Numbered from the stretch's first letter, positions 6,218-13,407 are shown. The stretch: DNA of 18,868 nucleotides from Bacilli bacterium (GCA_017460245.1 JAFUBK010000141.1:1-18868); one strand, 5' to 3'. Translations and numbers: made by a program. The notes: a model not told the origin generated them from the sequence alone.

Positions 6218-7483
6218 ATGGATATATTAGAAATCATAGAAAAGAAAACTAGGGGAGAAGAGCTTAGTAAAGCCGAAATAGAGTATGCCGTAATGGGATA
6301 CGTTAACAAATATATCGCTGATTATCAAATGAGTGTTCTCTTAGAAGCTATTAGAATTAATGGTATGAGTGATAAAGAAATTGTCGATTTAACTGACGTA
6401 ATGTTAAATAGTGGCGAAAAAATTGAACTAGGCTTCGATAATGTTGACAAACATTCAACTGGTGGTGTTGGCGATAAAACTACTATTGTTTTAGCTCCAC
6501 TAATTGCTTCATTAGATGTAAACATTGCTAAAATGAGTGGACGTGGCCTCGGTCATACCGGCGGAACAATTGATAAATTAGAAGCCATTGAAGGCTTTAA
6601 AACTGACATGAAATTAGAACAACTAAAAAAACAAGTCGAAAAAATTGGCGTAGCTTTAGTAGGACAAATGGGTAATTTGTGTCCAGCTGACAAAAAAATA
6701 TATGCCTTAAGAGATGTAACCGGAACCGTAAAATCAATTCCTTTAATTGCTTCATCAATTATGAGCAAAAAACTTGCCAGTGGTGCTTCAAAAATAGTCA
6801 TCGATTTAAAAGTTGGTTCTGGCGCTTTGATGGAAACTATGGAAGAAGCCAAAGAATTAGCAAGAATTATGGTAAAAATAGGTCATTTAAATGGCAAAGA
6901 AACCATTTGTGTTCTAACAGATATGAATCAGCCTCTAGGATATGCCGTTGGTAATTCCTTAGAAGTTTTAGAAGCTATTGAAACCTTAAAAGGAAATGGA
7001 CCGAAAGACCTAAACGAACTTGTAATTAATCTAGGATCACTTATGCTTTCATTAGATAAACATCTTCCAATTGAAGAAGCAATTGAATATGTTGAAAATG
7101 CTTTGAAAAATGGAACCGGCTATGAGAAGTTTAAAGAACTTGTAAAGTATCAGCACGGTAATATTGATAAAATTCCAGTTTCCTCTAACTTAATAGAAGT
7201 AAAAGCCAAAAAAGAAGGCTATATAAAAAGCATAGATGCCTTAAAAATTGGCGAACTTGCAAGAAAATTAGGCGCTGGCAGATTAACTAAAGAAGATGTT
7301 ATCGACCATGAAGTCGGATTTGTTCTTCATAAAAAAGTGTCAGATAAAGTAGAGAAAGAAGAAAGCCTAATCACAATTTACTACAACGACAAAAAAGTCG
7401 ATGAACAAGAAGTTTTAAATTGTTTTGAAATAGTAGATGGCGTCGTTGCCAAGCCAACACTAATTTACGACATAATAAAGTAG
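6218..7483 (+). CDS. pdp: Pyrimidine-nucleoside phosphorylase
   Basis: Splits thymidine, deoxyuridine and usually uridine with phosphate into the base and (deoxy)ribose 1-phosphate, in cytoplasmic pyrimidine salvage and catabolism. At 421 residues it is close to the family length (about 430). Visible signatures are KHSTGGVGDKTT at 78-89 (phosphate site) and KMSGRGLGHTGGTIDKLEA at 105-123, and the residues that hold the pyrimidine in this family are present (R165 in LRDVTG, S180 and K184 in IASSIMSKKL). The three-domain layout ends in a C-terminal alpha/beta domain. Start at ATG 6218 after AGGTGAT; a longer in-frame start at 6149 would include the promoter. First gene of an operon with cytidine deaminase. 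Strict thymidine phosphorylase (deoA) cannot be excluded. Confidence 0.95.
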   Translation: MDILEIIEKKTRGEELSKAEIEYAVMGYVNKYIADYQMSVLLEAIRINGMSDKEIVDLTDVMLNSGEKIELGFDNVDKHSTGGVGDKTTIVLAPLIASLDVNIAKMSGRGLGHTGGTIDKLEAIEGFKTDMKLEQLKKQVEKIGVALVGQMGNLCPADKKIYALRDVTGTVKSIPLIASSIMSKKLASGASKIVIDLKVGSGALMETMEEAKELARIMVKIGHLNGKETICVLTDMNQPLGYAVGNSLEVLEAIETLKGNGPKDLNELVINLGSLMLSLDKHLPIEEAIEYVENALKNGTGYEKFKELVKYQHGNIDKIPVSSNLIEVKAKKEGYIKSIDALKIGELARKLGAGRLTKEDVIDHEVGFVLHKKVSDKVEKEESLITIYYNDKKVDEQEVLNCFEIVDGVVAKPTLIYDIIK

Positions 7484-7491
7484 GTGTAAAA

Positions 7492-7881
7492 ATGAAAGAA
7501 AGATTAAAAAAACTATTAGAAAACAGTTATTCACCAGTTTATAAATATAATGTTGCAGCCATAATTATAACTAATGATAATCAAACCTTTGAAGGAGTCA
7601 ACATCGAAACATCAAGTCCTGCTGCTGGGATATGTGCCGAAAGAAATGCTTTATATAGTCTAATCAGCGCCGGTTATACTAAAGATGACATTAAAGAAAT
7701 ATACATTATGAATAAAACAAATAAACCATGTTATCCATGCTTTATCTGTCGTCAAGCCTTAAATGATTTTTGTAAACCAGAAACTAAAATAGTCACATAT
7801 GGTTACGATGGAACCGAAAATACAATTTTACTAAAAGAACTTTGTCCATATCCTTTTGACAACAGCGACTTAAATAACTAA
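7492..7881 (+). CDS. cdd: Cytidine deaminase
   Basis: Hydrolyses cytidine and deoxycytidine to uridine and deoxyuridine, feeding the phosphorylase encoded just upstream. It is 129 residues, the size of the homotetrameric class. Zinc is bound by C48 of CAERNAL and by C83 and C86 of PCFICRQ; E50 is the proton shuttle. NIE at 37-39 is the substrate-binding N-x-E. A second PCYPC cysteine (C80) precedes the usual PCxxC pair. The gene starts eight bases after the phosphorylase stop, and the stop codon overlaps its TAGGTG ribosome-binding site, so the two are translationally coupled. Confidence 0.97.
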   Translation: MKERLKKLLENSYSPVYKYNVAAIIITNDNQTFEGVNIETSSPAAGICAERNALYSLISAGYTKDDIKEIYIMNKTNKPCYPCFICRQALNDFCKPETKIVTYGYDGTENTILLKELCPYPFDNSDLNN

Positions 7882-7893
7882 AGAGGTACTAAT

Positions 7894-8835
7894 ATGATAA
7901 AAAAATTTAAAGGAAGTTACTACGGATTTTTAGTCGGTGATGCAATGGGGGTTCCTGTAGAATTTTGTGATCGAAAAACTCTTTTAAACAACCCAGTAAC
8001 CGATATGTTAGGTCACGGAAGTTACGATGTTCCAGAAGGATCATGGTCAGACGATAGCTCTATGATGCTCGCCACAATGGATTCAATTATTTCTAAAAAC
8101 AAAATAGACTATAAAGATCTTGCTGATAAATTTTTAGAGTGGATAAGCTACTCAAAATATTCTTCATCGCAAAACGTCTTTGGAGTAGGAACAACCATCA
8201 TAAAAGCCATAGAAAGATATAAAGATGGTATGAGTCCATTAGAAGCTGGTTTAGAAGGCATAAATTACAACGGTAAGGGTTCTATTATGCGTATGATCCC
8301 AATCGCTTTTTATGCAAAATTAAAAAATTTAAAAGAAAGTGAAATTATCGATCTTGCTTTTGATGCATCATCTATAACTCATCGGCACGAAATAAGTTGT
8401 TTAGGATGTTATATCTTAATAAGATATGTAATGTTTTTGTTAGAAGGCTATGACAAATTTGTAAGTTATATAAAAATAAAAGAATTAGATTATTCAGCCT
8501 TTAAAGAAGAAAGTTTAAATGAATATTATCGCCTTTTAAAAGCAGATTTTATCAATTATCCATTAAGCGAAATTAGATCCTCGGGTTATGTTGTGCACGT
8601 TCTTGAAGCCGTTATTTGGTGCATAAATAATACCGATAGTTTCGAAGAAGCAGTTATTGGAGCCATTAATTTAGGTGACGCCACTGACACCATAGGAGCT
8701 TTAACTGGTGCTCTTGCAGGGATAATTTATGGGTACGAAAGTATTCCAAAAAAATGGATCCATAAACTCCAAAAAAAAGATTATTTAAAGTGGATTTATA
8801 ATGCCTTTTTAAAGGCTGTAAGTAACTTAGAATAG
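7894..8835 (+). CDS. ADP-ribosylglycohydrolase family protein
   Basis: 313 residues of the DraG/ARH family, Mg-dependent enzymes that remove ADP-ribose from proteins, nucleic acids or small molecules. The metal-binding signatures are present: SWSDDSSMML at residues 50-59 (the T/S-D-D motif) and GDATDTIGALTGALAG at 261-276 (canonical G-D/N-DTD). GDAMGVPVE at 15-23, GSIMRMIP near 129-136 and THRHE near 162-166 also fit. Only 12 bases separate it from cdd, so it belongs to the salvage operon; a role in handling ADP-ribosyl or other N-ribosyl compounds to release ribose for the same pathway is plausible (inference). No ADP-ribosyltransferase or macrodomain gene is visible nearby. Confidence 0.92.
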   Translation: MIKKFKGSYYGFLVGDAMGVPVEFCDRKTLLNNPVTDMLGHGSYDVPEGSWSDDSSMMLATMDSIISKNKIDYKDLADKFLEWISYSKYSSSQNVFGVGTTIIKAIERYKDGMSPLEAGLEGINYNGKGSIMRMIPIAFYAKLKNLKESEIIDLAFDASSITHRHEISCLGCYILIRYVMFLLEGYDKFVSYIKIKELDYSAFKEESLNEYYRLLKADFINYPLSEIRSSGYVVHVLEAVIWCINNTDSFEEAVIGAINLGDATDTIGALTGALAGIIYGYESIPKKWIHKLQKKDYLKWIYNAFLKAVSNLE

Positions 8836-8881
8836 AGTTTTTAAAAAGAACGTTAAATAGTGTCAAATTTTTAAATACTTG

Positions 8882-8910
8882 TTGTATTCTAAAATAATTT
8901 ATTATATTAT
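8882..8910 (+). promoter_or_regulatory. rpoZ promoter
   Basis: TTGTAT (8882-8887) and TATTAT (8905-8910) with a 17-base spacer; transcription would start near 8917, at the AGGGAG ribosome-binding site. Confidence 0.55.
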
Positions 8911-8930
8911 CAAAGTAGGGAGTGATGAAT

Positions 8931-9128
8931 ATGTTATATCCATCTATAGACAAATTGGTAAACCAAGTTGGTTCCAAATATCGATTAGTTAATATTGTAA
9001 CTAAAAGAGCCAAAGAAATGCAGGCAACCGGGCATTACCAAATGAAAAATGAAGAGTATAAATCAAGCGCTAATTTAGGTAAAGCACTAGAAGAAATATC
9101 AAAAGATCTAGTCCATATTAAGAAATAG
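8931..9128 (+). CDS. rpoZ: DNA-directed RNA polymerase subunit omega
   Basis: A 65-residue protein with the omega signature: LYPSIDKLVNQVGSKYRLVNIVTKRAKEMQ, where the K-Y-x-L-V-x-x-x-x-K-R-A-x-x core is diagnostic, followed by NLGKALEEI. Omega helps fold and assemble beta-prime into RNA polymerase. Start at ATG 8931, eight bases after AGGGAG; in-frame GTG 8922 and ATG 8925 overlap that site and are less likely. In other Bacillota rpoZ usually sits with gmk and dfp/priA; here it is alone between the salvage operon and a prepilin-like gene, so the usual cluster is broken. Confidence 0.93.
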   Translation: MLYPSIDKLVNQVGSKYRLVNIVTKRAKEMQATGHYQMKNEEYKSSANLGKALEEISKDLVHIKK

Positions 9129-9139
9129 ATCTTTTTATA
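9101..9139 (+). terminator. rpoZ terminator overlapping its stop codon
   Basis: AAAAGATCTA (9101-9110) pairs with TAGATCTTTT (9126-9135) across a 15-base loop and runs into a T-stretch. The second arm starts with the rpoZ stop codon. Confidence 0.65.
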
Positions 9140-9168
9140 TTGTTTTATTTTTCAAAATTATTTATAAT
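9140..9168 (+). promoter_or_regulatory. Promoter of the prepilin-like gene
   Basis: TTGTTT (9140-9145) and TATAAT (9163-9168) with a 17-base spacer. It may also serve the methyltransferase-rimM-trmD genes, as no terminator is visible at 9527. Confidence 0.65.
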
Positions 9169-9185
9169 GTAAATAGGTGAATAAT

Positions 9186-9527
9186 ATGAAAAAAGGATTT
9201 ACACTAATAGAACTTTTGGCCGTTCTAGTTTTATTATCAATTATTGGACTAATCGCTGTTCCCGCGATTTCCAATATCTTAAAAACAAATGGAGAAAAAA
9301 TAAGCGAAAGTCAAAAAACATTAGTTGAAAAAGCTGCCAAAAACTGGGCTAATGCTAATGCTTTTTCACTACCAGGTAACAGTGAAGAGGCATCTATTAC
9401 TATAGAAAGCTTAAAAGAAGAAGGCTACTTAGAAAATAGTGACATCAAAAACATTGATGACAATAGCTGCGTTATAATCCAAAACACAAGTGGAAAATAT
9501 ACTTTTACATTCGAAGAAAATTGTTAA
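9186..9527 (+). CDS. Type IV prepilin-like protein (class III signal peptide)
   Basis: 113 residues. The N-terminus is a textbook prepilin signal: a short basic leader MKKG, cleavage expected between G4 and F5, then FTLIELLAVLVLLSIIGLIAV, with glutamate at mature position 5. After the hydrophobic helix the protein is polar, with about 85 residues and two cysteines (NSCVI and the penultimate C) that could form a C-terminal disulfide loop. Start at ATG 9186 after AGGTGA. Such proteins are pilins or pseudopilins of type IV pilus, competence or secretion machines. No pilus ATPase, platform protein or prepilin peptidase is in the window, so this is an orphan; the machine, if present, is encoded elsewhere. 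Confidence 0.9.
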   Translation: MKKGFTLIELLAVLVLLSIIGLIAVPAISNILKTNGEKISESQKTLVEKAAKNWANANAFSLPGNSEEASITIESLKEEGYLENSDIKNIDDNSCVIIQNTSGKYTFTFEENC

Positions 9528-9565
9528 ATTTAGTAAGACCAAATCGCTTTTTGAAAGGAGAAAAT

Positions 9566-10291
9566 ATGATATATACATCAATAAATAATCCAAAAATAAA
9601 GCAGTTAAAAAAATTGTCACAAAAAAAATATCGTGATCAAACAAATACTTTCTTAATAGAAGGGATGCATCTAATAAAAGAAGCTGAAAAAGCAAATTGT
9701 TTACAAGAAGTTTTTGTTTTAGAAGGAAACCATGTAGATACCACAGTTTCTGTAAACGAAGTATCAATAAACGTTATGAAATTTCTTTCCCAGTTGGAAA
9801 CACCACCGGTAGCCATCGGACTGTGTACAAAATTAAAAGAAGATAATATAGGAAACAAAATATTAATGTTAGACTGTGTTCAAGATCCTGGCAATTTAGG
9901 AACTATTATTAGAAGCGCGGTAGCTTTTAATATTGACACCATTATTATTAGTGAAGATACCGTAGACTTATACAACTCAAAAGTTATAAGAGCCTCACAA
10001 GGTATGTTGTTTCACACAAATATTTTAGTAAAAAAATTATCCAAAGAAATAAAAAAACTAAAAGAAACAGGCTATAAAATTTATAGTACAAAAGTAACTT
10101 CTGGAAAAGAGTTAAAAAATGTTGAAAAAAGTAAAAAGTTTGTTATAATAATGGGCAATGAAGGAAATGGCGTTAGTAAAAATCTTTTAGATTTAGCTGA
10201 TGATTATATATATATTCCTATGGATAAACGTTGCGAAAGCTTAAATGTCGCAGTCGCAACAAGTATAATATTATATGAAATAAGTAGGTGA
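9566..10291 (+). CDS. TrmH/SpoU family RNA 2'-O-methyltransferase
   Basis: 241 residues. SPOUT-fold enzyme that methylates a ribose in tRNA or rRNA with S-adenosylmethionine. The three SpoU motifs are clear: motif 1 LDCVQDPGNLGTIIRSA (about 102-118), motif 2 IIMGNEGNGVS (about 194-204) and motif 3 IPMDKRCESLNVAVATSI (about 217-234), which form the knotted cofactor site. An N-terminal substrate-binding domain (residues 1-95) precedes them, as in YsgA/RlmB-type enzymes; the target nucleotide cannot be told. Start at ATG 9566 after AAAGGAG. Its stop overlaps the AGGTGA ribosome-binding site of rimM, so the genes are coupled in one RNA-modification operon. Confidence 0.93.
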   Translation: MIYTSINNPKIKQLKKLSQKKYRDQTNTFLIEGMHLIKEAEKANCLQEVFVLEGNHVDTTVSVNEVSINVMKFLSQLETPPVAIGLCTKLKEDNIGNKILMLDCVQDPGNLGTIIRSAVAFNIDTIIISEDTVDLYNSKVIRASQGMLFHTNILVKKLSKEIKKLKETGYKIYSTKVTSGKELKNVEKSKKFVIIMGNEGNGVSKNLLDLADDYIYIPMDKRCESLNVAVATSIILYEISR

Positions 10292-10295
10292 TTAT

Positions 10296-10772
10296 ATGAT
10301 ACAAATTGGAAAAGTAGTAAACACTCATGGAATCAAAGGTGAGATAAGAATTTTTTCTAATTTCAAGTATAAATCACTTGTTTTTAATATAGGAAATCAC
10401 CTATATATAAATAACGATGACTTAGTAATCAGAACTTATAGAGTTCATAAAAATTACGATATGGTTTCCTTCGAAAACATAAACGATATAAATGACGTTT
10501 TAAAATACAAAGGTAAAAACGTTTATATCAAACCAGAAGAATATGTATTTCCAGATTTATTAAATGAAGATTTAATAGGGTTAGATGTTTATGACAACGG
10601 CAAATTAATAGGTGTCCTATCAGCAATAAAACAAAACGTTAATCAGGAATTACTAGTAATAAAAAACAACGACAAAGAATATTTAATTCCTTATGTTGAA
10701 GAATTTATCCAAAACATAAGTAAAGAAAAAATCGAACTTAATTTAATAGAAGGCCTTTTAGATGAAGATTAA
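10296..10772 (+). CDS. rimM: Ribosome maturation factor RimM
   Basis: 158 residues, the usual 160-180. RimM binds ribosomal protein S19 and helps mature the 30S head. The N-terminal RimM beta-barrel begins with IQIGKVVNTHGIKGEIRIFS, and the C-terminal PRC-barrel contains EDLIGLDVYDNGKLIGVLSAI and KEYLIPYVEEFIQNI near 128-142. Start ATG follows AGTAGGTGAT with the spacing shared by many genes in this window. It overlaps trmD by 11 bases, as is common in bacteria. The usual upstream partners rpsP and the KH-domain gene are absent; a SpoU methyltransferase takes their place. Confidence 0.96.
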   Translation: MIQIGKVVNTHGIKGEIRIFSNFKYKSLVFNIGNHLYINNDDLVIRTYRVHKNYDMVSFENINDINDVLKYKGKNVYIKPEEYVFPDLLNEDLIGLDVYDNGKLIGVLSAIKQNVNQELLVIKNNDKEYLIPYVEEFIQNISKEKIELNLIEGLLDED

Positions 10773-11430
10773 TATTTTAACAATATTTCCTGAAATGTTT
10801 GAAGGTTTTTTAAACACCTCAATAATAAAGAGAGCCATTCAAAATAAAAAAGTTGAAATAAACATTTATGATATACGAACCTATAGTACTGATCCCCACA
10901 AAAAAGTCGATGATTATGGCTTTGGCGGTGGCAAAGGCATGGTTCTAATGCCCCAGCCAATATTTGACGCAGTTGAAAGCTTAAAGACTAAAGATGCGAA
11001 AGTATTACTTATGACACCTCAAGGCAGGACATATAATCAAAAAAAAGCCTATAACCTTTCAAAAGAAAAAGAATTAATAATTATCTGTGGACATTATGAA
11101 GGCTTTGATGAAAGAATAAGGTCTTTAGCCGACGAAGAAATTAGTATTGGTGATTACGTTTTAACCGGTGGGGAACTTGCCTCAATGGTTATTACTGATA
11201 GTATAACTAGATTAATAGATGGCGTAATCGAATCTGAATCTCATCTAAACGATTCATTTAATAACAATCTACTAGACTACCCTGTATATACAAAACCAGT
11301 AGACTTTAGAGGTATGAAAGTTCCGAGTGTCCTCTTATCAGGACATCACTCCAATATAAAAAAATACCGTGAAGAAGCAAGCTTAAAAAGAACAAAGGAG
11401 CGTAGACCAGATTTAGTAGAAGAGAGATGA
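10762..11430 (+). CDS. trmD: tRNA (guanine-N1)-methyltransferase
   Basis: 222 residues. TrmD makes m1G37 next to the anticodon of several tRNAs, which prevents frameshifting. The trefoil-knot SPOUT domain shows YGFGGGKGMVLMPQP near 50-65, IICGHYEGFDERI near 109-121 and SIGDYVLTGGELA near 129-141; the C-terminal domain ends with RGMKVPSVLLSGHHSNIKKY and RRPDL. Slightly shorter than the common 240. The TGA stop lies only four bases before the CTG start of the next gene, consistent with coupling. The use of TGA as stop here also rules out the mycoplasma code. Confidence 0.97.
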   Translation: MKINILTIFPEMFEGFLNTSIIKRAIQNKKVEINIYDIRTYSTDPHKKVDDYGFGGGKGMVLMPQPIFDAVESLKTKDAKVLLMTPQGRTYNQKKAYNLSKEKELIIICGHYEGFDERIRSLADEEISIGDYVLTGGELASMVITDSITRLIDGVIESESHLNDSFNNNLLDYPVYTKPVDFRGMKVPSVLLSGHHSNIKKYREEASLKRTKERRPDLVEER

Positions 11431-11434
11431 TTAT

Positions 11435-11875
11435 CTGAGTAAAAACTATACTTTTGATCAAGAGAAAAACGCAACAATCTATGGTTATCTCGACTACGAA
11501 AAATTAACAGGCTTTAATATTAAACCTAAAAACAACATAAAATATGATGGAATAGAAGTAAGTAAACTTACACTTTTACAACCATCATTAATAGAAAAAG
11601 TTTTAAAAAGAAAAACTCAAAGAAAACTAAATGCTTATTTAGGATTCTTAATTGAAGTTGTTGATGATTCTGATACCAGTCCAGATGACCTAGTATTTGT
11701 ACTTGATGATGTCAAAAGATATAAAACATTAATCATCAAAAAATACGCCCCATTTTTAGATCCCAAATATATCAAAAATATTTTATTGAAAGTCAAGTTT
11801 GTCGAAGACGAACTTAAAAGTAGAATGTACGAAAATCAAATTTATATGACCCAAAGCAAAGGACGTGGTAGGTAG
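11435..11875 (+). CDS. Conserved-looking hypothetical protein with CTG start codon
   Basis: A 146-codon frame that begins CTG-AGT-AAA and ends at TAG 11873-11875. The in-frame stop at 11417-11419 and the lack of any ATG, GTG or TTG near the start leave CTG 11435 as the only sensible initiator, and GAGAGATGATTAT precedes it with the same layout as AGGTGATTATATG before rimM. The product starts SKNYTFDQEKNATIYGYLDY and continues with a mixed alpha/beta sequence (LGFLIEVVDDSDTSPDD, RYKTLIIKKYAPFLDPKY) and a basic C-terminus (SKGRGR). Codon use and composition match the neighbours. I do not recognise the family. The position between trmD and rplS, four bases after trmD, suggests a role in translation or RNA metabolism (inference). 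Confidence 0.8.
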   Translation: MSKNYTFDQEKNATIYGYLDYEKLTGFNIKPKNNIKYDGIEVSKLTLLQPSLIEKVLKRKTQRKLNAYLGFLIEVVDDSDTSPDDLVFVLDDVKRYKTLIIKKYAPFLDPKYIKNILLKVKFVEDELKSRMYENQIYMTQSKGRGR

Positions 11876-11878
11876 TTC

Positions 11879-11907
11879 TTGCATTTTTTTAAAAACTATG
11901 ATAAAAT
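11879..11907 (+). promoter_or_regulatory. rplS promoter
   Basis: TTGCAT (11879-11884) and TAAAAT (11902-11907) separated by 17 bases, with TG one base before the -10 box. Transcription would start near 11914. It separates rplS from the trmD operon. Confidence 0.7.
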
Positions 11908-11913
11908 CATTAA

Positions 11914-11969
11914 GTCGTGATCCGCTGGCGTTAGTTATGATCATAGAATAAGACAAAGGAGAGTGACCT
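11914..11969 (+). promoter_or_regulatory. Candidate structured leader of rplS
   Basis: The leader of about 56 bases is more GC-rich than its surroundings and can form a stem GTGATC (11917-11922) with GATCAT (11939-11944), enclosing CGCTGGCG, and possibly an outer GTC/GAC closure. Autoregulatory leaders are known for ribosomal protein L19 in some bacteria; whether this is that family cannot be decided by eye. AAAGGAGAG follows as ribosome-binding site. Confidence 0.4.
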
Positions 11970-12308
11970 ATGAATTTAGTTGACAAAATAACAAAAAGTC
12001 AGATCAGAACAGATTTACCTGAATTTAGAGTCGGTGATACTGTTAAAGTAAATGTAAAAATCATCGAAGGTAAACGTGAAAGAATTCAAGCTTTTGAAGG
12101 AATCGTAATGAGTATTCAAGGTAGTGGTGTTGGAAAAACATTCACTGTAAGAAAAATGTCTAGCGGAATTGGAGTAGAAAGAATATTCCCATTCAACTCA
12201 CCAAAAGTTGAAAGTGTAACTGTTGTTAGAAAAGGTAAAGTTAGACGTGCTAAATTAAATTATTTACGTACTTTAAAAGGCCAAGCTAAAATAAAAGAAA
12301 GAAGATAA
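11970..12308 (+). CDS. rplS: 50S ribosomal protein L19
   Basis: 112 residues, the normal size. L19 lies at the 30S-50S interface. Recognisable parts are LPEFRVGDTVKVNVKIIEGKRERIQ-type sequence near 17-40 (written here in two pieces: LPEFRVGDTVKV and EGKRERIQAFEG), GVGKTFTVRKMSSGIGVERIFP near 59-78 in the family pattern, and the basic tail VRRAKLNYLR. ATG 11970 follows AAAGGAGAG. Unlike in many Bacillota it has its own promoter and leader here and is separated from trmD by an extra gene. Confidence 0.97.
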   Translation: MNLVDKITKSQIRTDLPEFRVGDTVKVNVKIIEGKRERIQAFEGIVMSIQGSGVGKTFTVRKMSSGIGVERIFPFNSPKVESVTVVRKGKVRRAKLNYLRTLKGQAKIKERR

Positions 12309-12327
12309 GGTACAGCCTTATCTTTTT
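12302..12327 (+). terminator. Terminator or attenuator between rplS and lepB
   Basis: Perfect nine-bp stem AAGATAAGG / CCTTATCTT (12302-12310 with 12316-12324), five-base loop, T-run to 12327. It includes the rplS stop codon. No promoter is seen before lepB, so lepB probably depends on partial read-through. Confidence 0.75.
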
Positions 12328-12339
12328 AGGAGGCTCAAA

Positions 12340-12852
12340 ATGGAAGAAGAAAAACGAAATATTGTAAAGGAAATAATTCCTTATATTGTAATCATAGTTG
12401 TAGTTATATTTATTAGAAGTTTTATCATAACCCCTGTACAAGTAGAAGGAACATCAATGTATCCTACACTAAAAGATAATGAAGTTTTAATGCTAAAAAA
12501 ATATGACCAAACATATGAAAGGTTTGATATTGTTGTCTTTGAATACAATAATACAAAACTAATCAAAAGAGTTATCGGCCTTCCTGGTGAAACTGTTGAA
12601 TATAAAAACGGAGAACTATACATTAACGATAACTACGTAGAAGAAAAATTTTCTAGAAATTCACAAACCGATGATTTTAAGCTATCAGATATAAAACTAA
12701 ACAAAATTCCGCAAGGTTATTATTTTGTAATGGGCGACAATCGAAACAATTCCACTGATAGCCGTATCATTGGTGTAGTTAGTTCTGATAAAATAAAAGG
12801 AACTACAAATTTCAGCGTTTTTCCATTCGACACATTTGGAAAAATAAATTAA
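12340..12852 (+). CDS. lepB: Signal peptidase I
   Basis: 170 residues, the short single-membrane-anchor form of Gram-positive bacteria. It removes signal peptides from secreted proteins at the outer face of the membrane. A transmembrane helix spans about residues 12-30. The catalytic serine is S39 in GTSMYPTL, the general-base lysine is K76 in LIKRVIGLPGE, and the box MGDNRNNSTDSR lies at 131-142. Start ATG 12340 after AGGAGG. It follows rplS through a terminator-like hairpin; lepB next to rplS is a known arrangement in Bacillota. Confidence 0.97.
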   Translation: MEEEKRNIVKEIIPYIVIIVVVIFIRSFIITPVQVEGTSMYPTLKDNEVLMLKKYDQTYERFDIVVFEYNNTKLIKRVIGLPGETVEYKNGELYINDNYVEEKFSRNSQTDDFKLSDIKLNKIPQGYYFVMGDNRNNSTDSRIIGVVSSDKIKGTTNFSVFPFDTFGKIN

Positions 12853-12876
12853 AGAGATGATTTAATCATCTCTTTT
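12851..12876. terminator. Bidirectional terminator between lepB and the metallopeptidase gene
   Basis: AAAGAGATGA / TCATCTCTTT, a perfect 10-bp stem (12851-12860 with 12866-12875) and five-base loop, flanked by T-runs in both directions. The stop codon of the leftward gene lies in the loop. Confidence 0.85.
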
Positions 12877-13380
12877 ACATACTTTTAATATCATATCGCG
12901 TAATTTATAAATATCATAATGGACGTCACAAGCAACATCAAATCCTTTTTGATATTTAGCATCGTCTAAATTTTTAACATATTCATTATAACTTTCAAAT
13001 TCATCCGAATTAAAATATTTTAATACTACTAAAGACATAGCCGAAGCAATATTTTCTTCAATTTCTAGTCCTAATTTTTTATCCAAACCATTAAGTGCAT
13101 AAAAAACGTAATGCGTAAGTTCATGAGAATATTGATACATAATTCTAGCTTTATCTGAAAAATCTTTAATGTGAAGTTTAATTAAAATATATTTTTGAAG
13201 CACTACCACACATACAGGTGTATAACCAGATCCCGCAGTAGCGTTATCAATAAACAAATCATATTTATCAATAATCTCATCACCAAAAACTTTTCTAAAT
13301 AACTTGTTTATATCAATAATTGTGTTTTTAAAAACATCATAATTATCAATCTCGCGTAAACGTCCACTAAATTCTTTCAT
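12862..13380 (-). CDS. Zincin-type metallopeptidase-like protein (HELTH motif)
   Basis: 172 residues without signal peptide or membrane segment. The sequence YSHELTHYVFYAL at residues 85-97 carries a HExxH zinc motif (H86, E87, H90), and a downstream helix LEIEENIASAMSLVVL (about 105-120) offers the third, glutamate ligand, as in gluzincins and in ImmA/IrrE-type regulatory peptidases. The resemblance is motif-level only and I do not recognise a named family. ATG 13380 follows GGTGAT. It is transcribed away from the 331-residue protein and sigma-like gene, with the two -10 boxes back to back, so the three genes may form one regulated unit; cleavage of a regulatory protein would be one possible role (inference). 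Confidence 0.75.
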   Translation of the reverse strand: MKEFSGRLREIDNYDVFKNTIIDINKLFRKVFGDEIIDKYDLFIDNATAGSGYTPVCVVVLQKYILIKLHIKDFSDKARIMYQYSHELTHYVFYALNGLDKKLGLEIEENIASAMSLVVLKYFNSDEFESYNEYVKNLDDAKYQKGFDVACDVHYDIYKLRDMILKVCKRDD

Positions 13381-13395
13381 AAAATCACCAAAAAT

Positions 13396-13404
13396 ATTAT
13401 ACCA
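13396..13404 (-). promoter_or_regulatory. Extended -10 promoter of the metallopeptidase gene
   Basis: On the minus strand TGGTATAAT. Only three bases separate it from the opposite extended -10 element at 13408-13416, so RNA polymerase can hardly occupy both at once. Confidence 0.6.
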
Positions 13405-13407
13405 CTG

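Noticed and set aside
6553..6852. Leftward 99-codon open frame
   Set aside because: Lies wholly antisense within the phosphorylase gene, whose conserved motifs show the real frame.
8666..9013. Leftward 115-codon open frame
   Set aside because: It runs antisense to the ADP-ribosylglycohydrolase and rpoZ genes, has no ribosome-binding site and an unlikely composition.
9429..9767. Leftward 112-codon open frame rich in leucine and phenylalanine
   Set aside because: Mirror of the pilin and methyltransferase coding frames; no ribosome-binding site or promoter.
11428..11430. TGA read as tryptophan (mycoplasma code)
   Set aside because: TrmD ends at its normal length at this TGA, and conserved tryptophans in the window are TGG.
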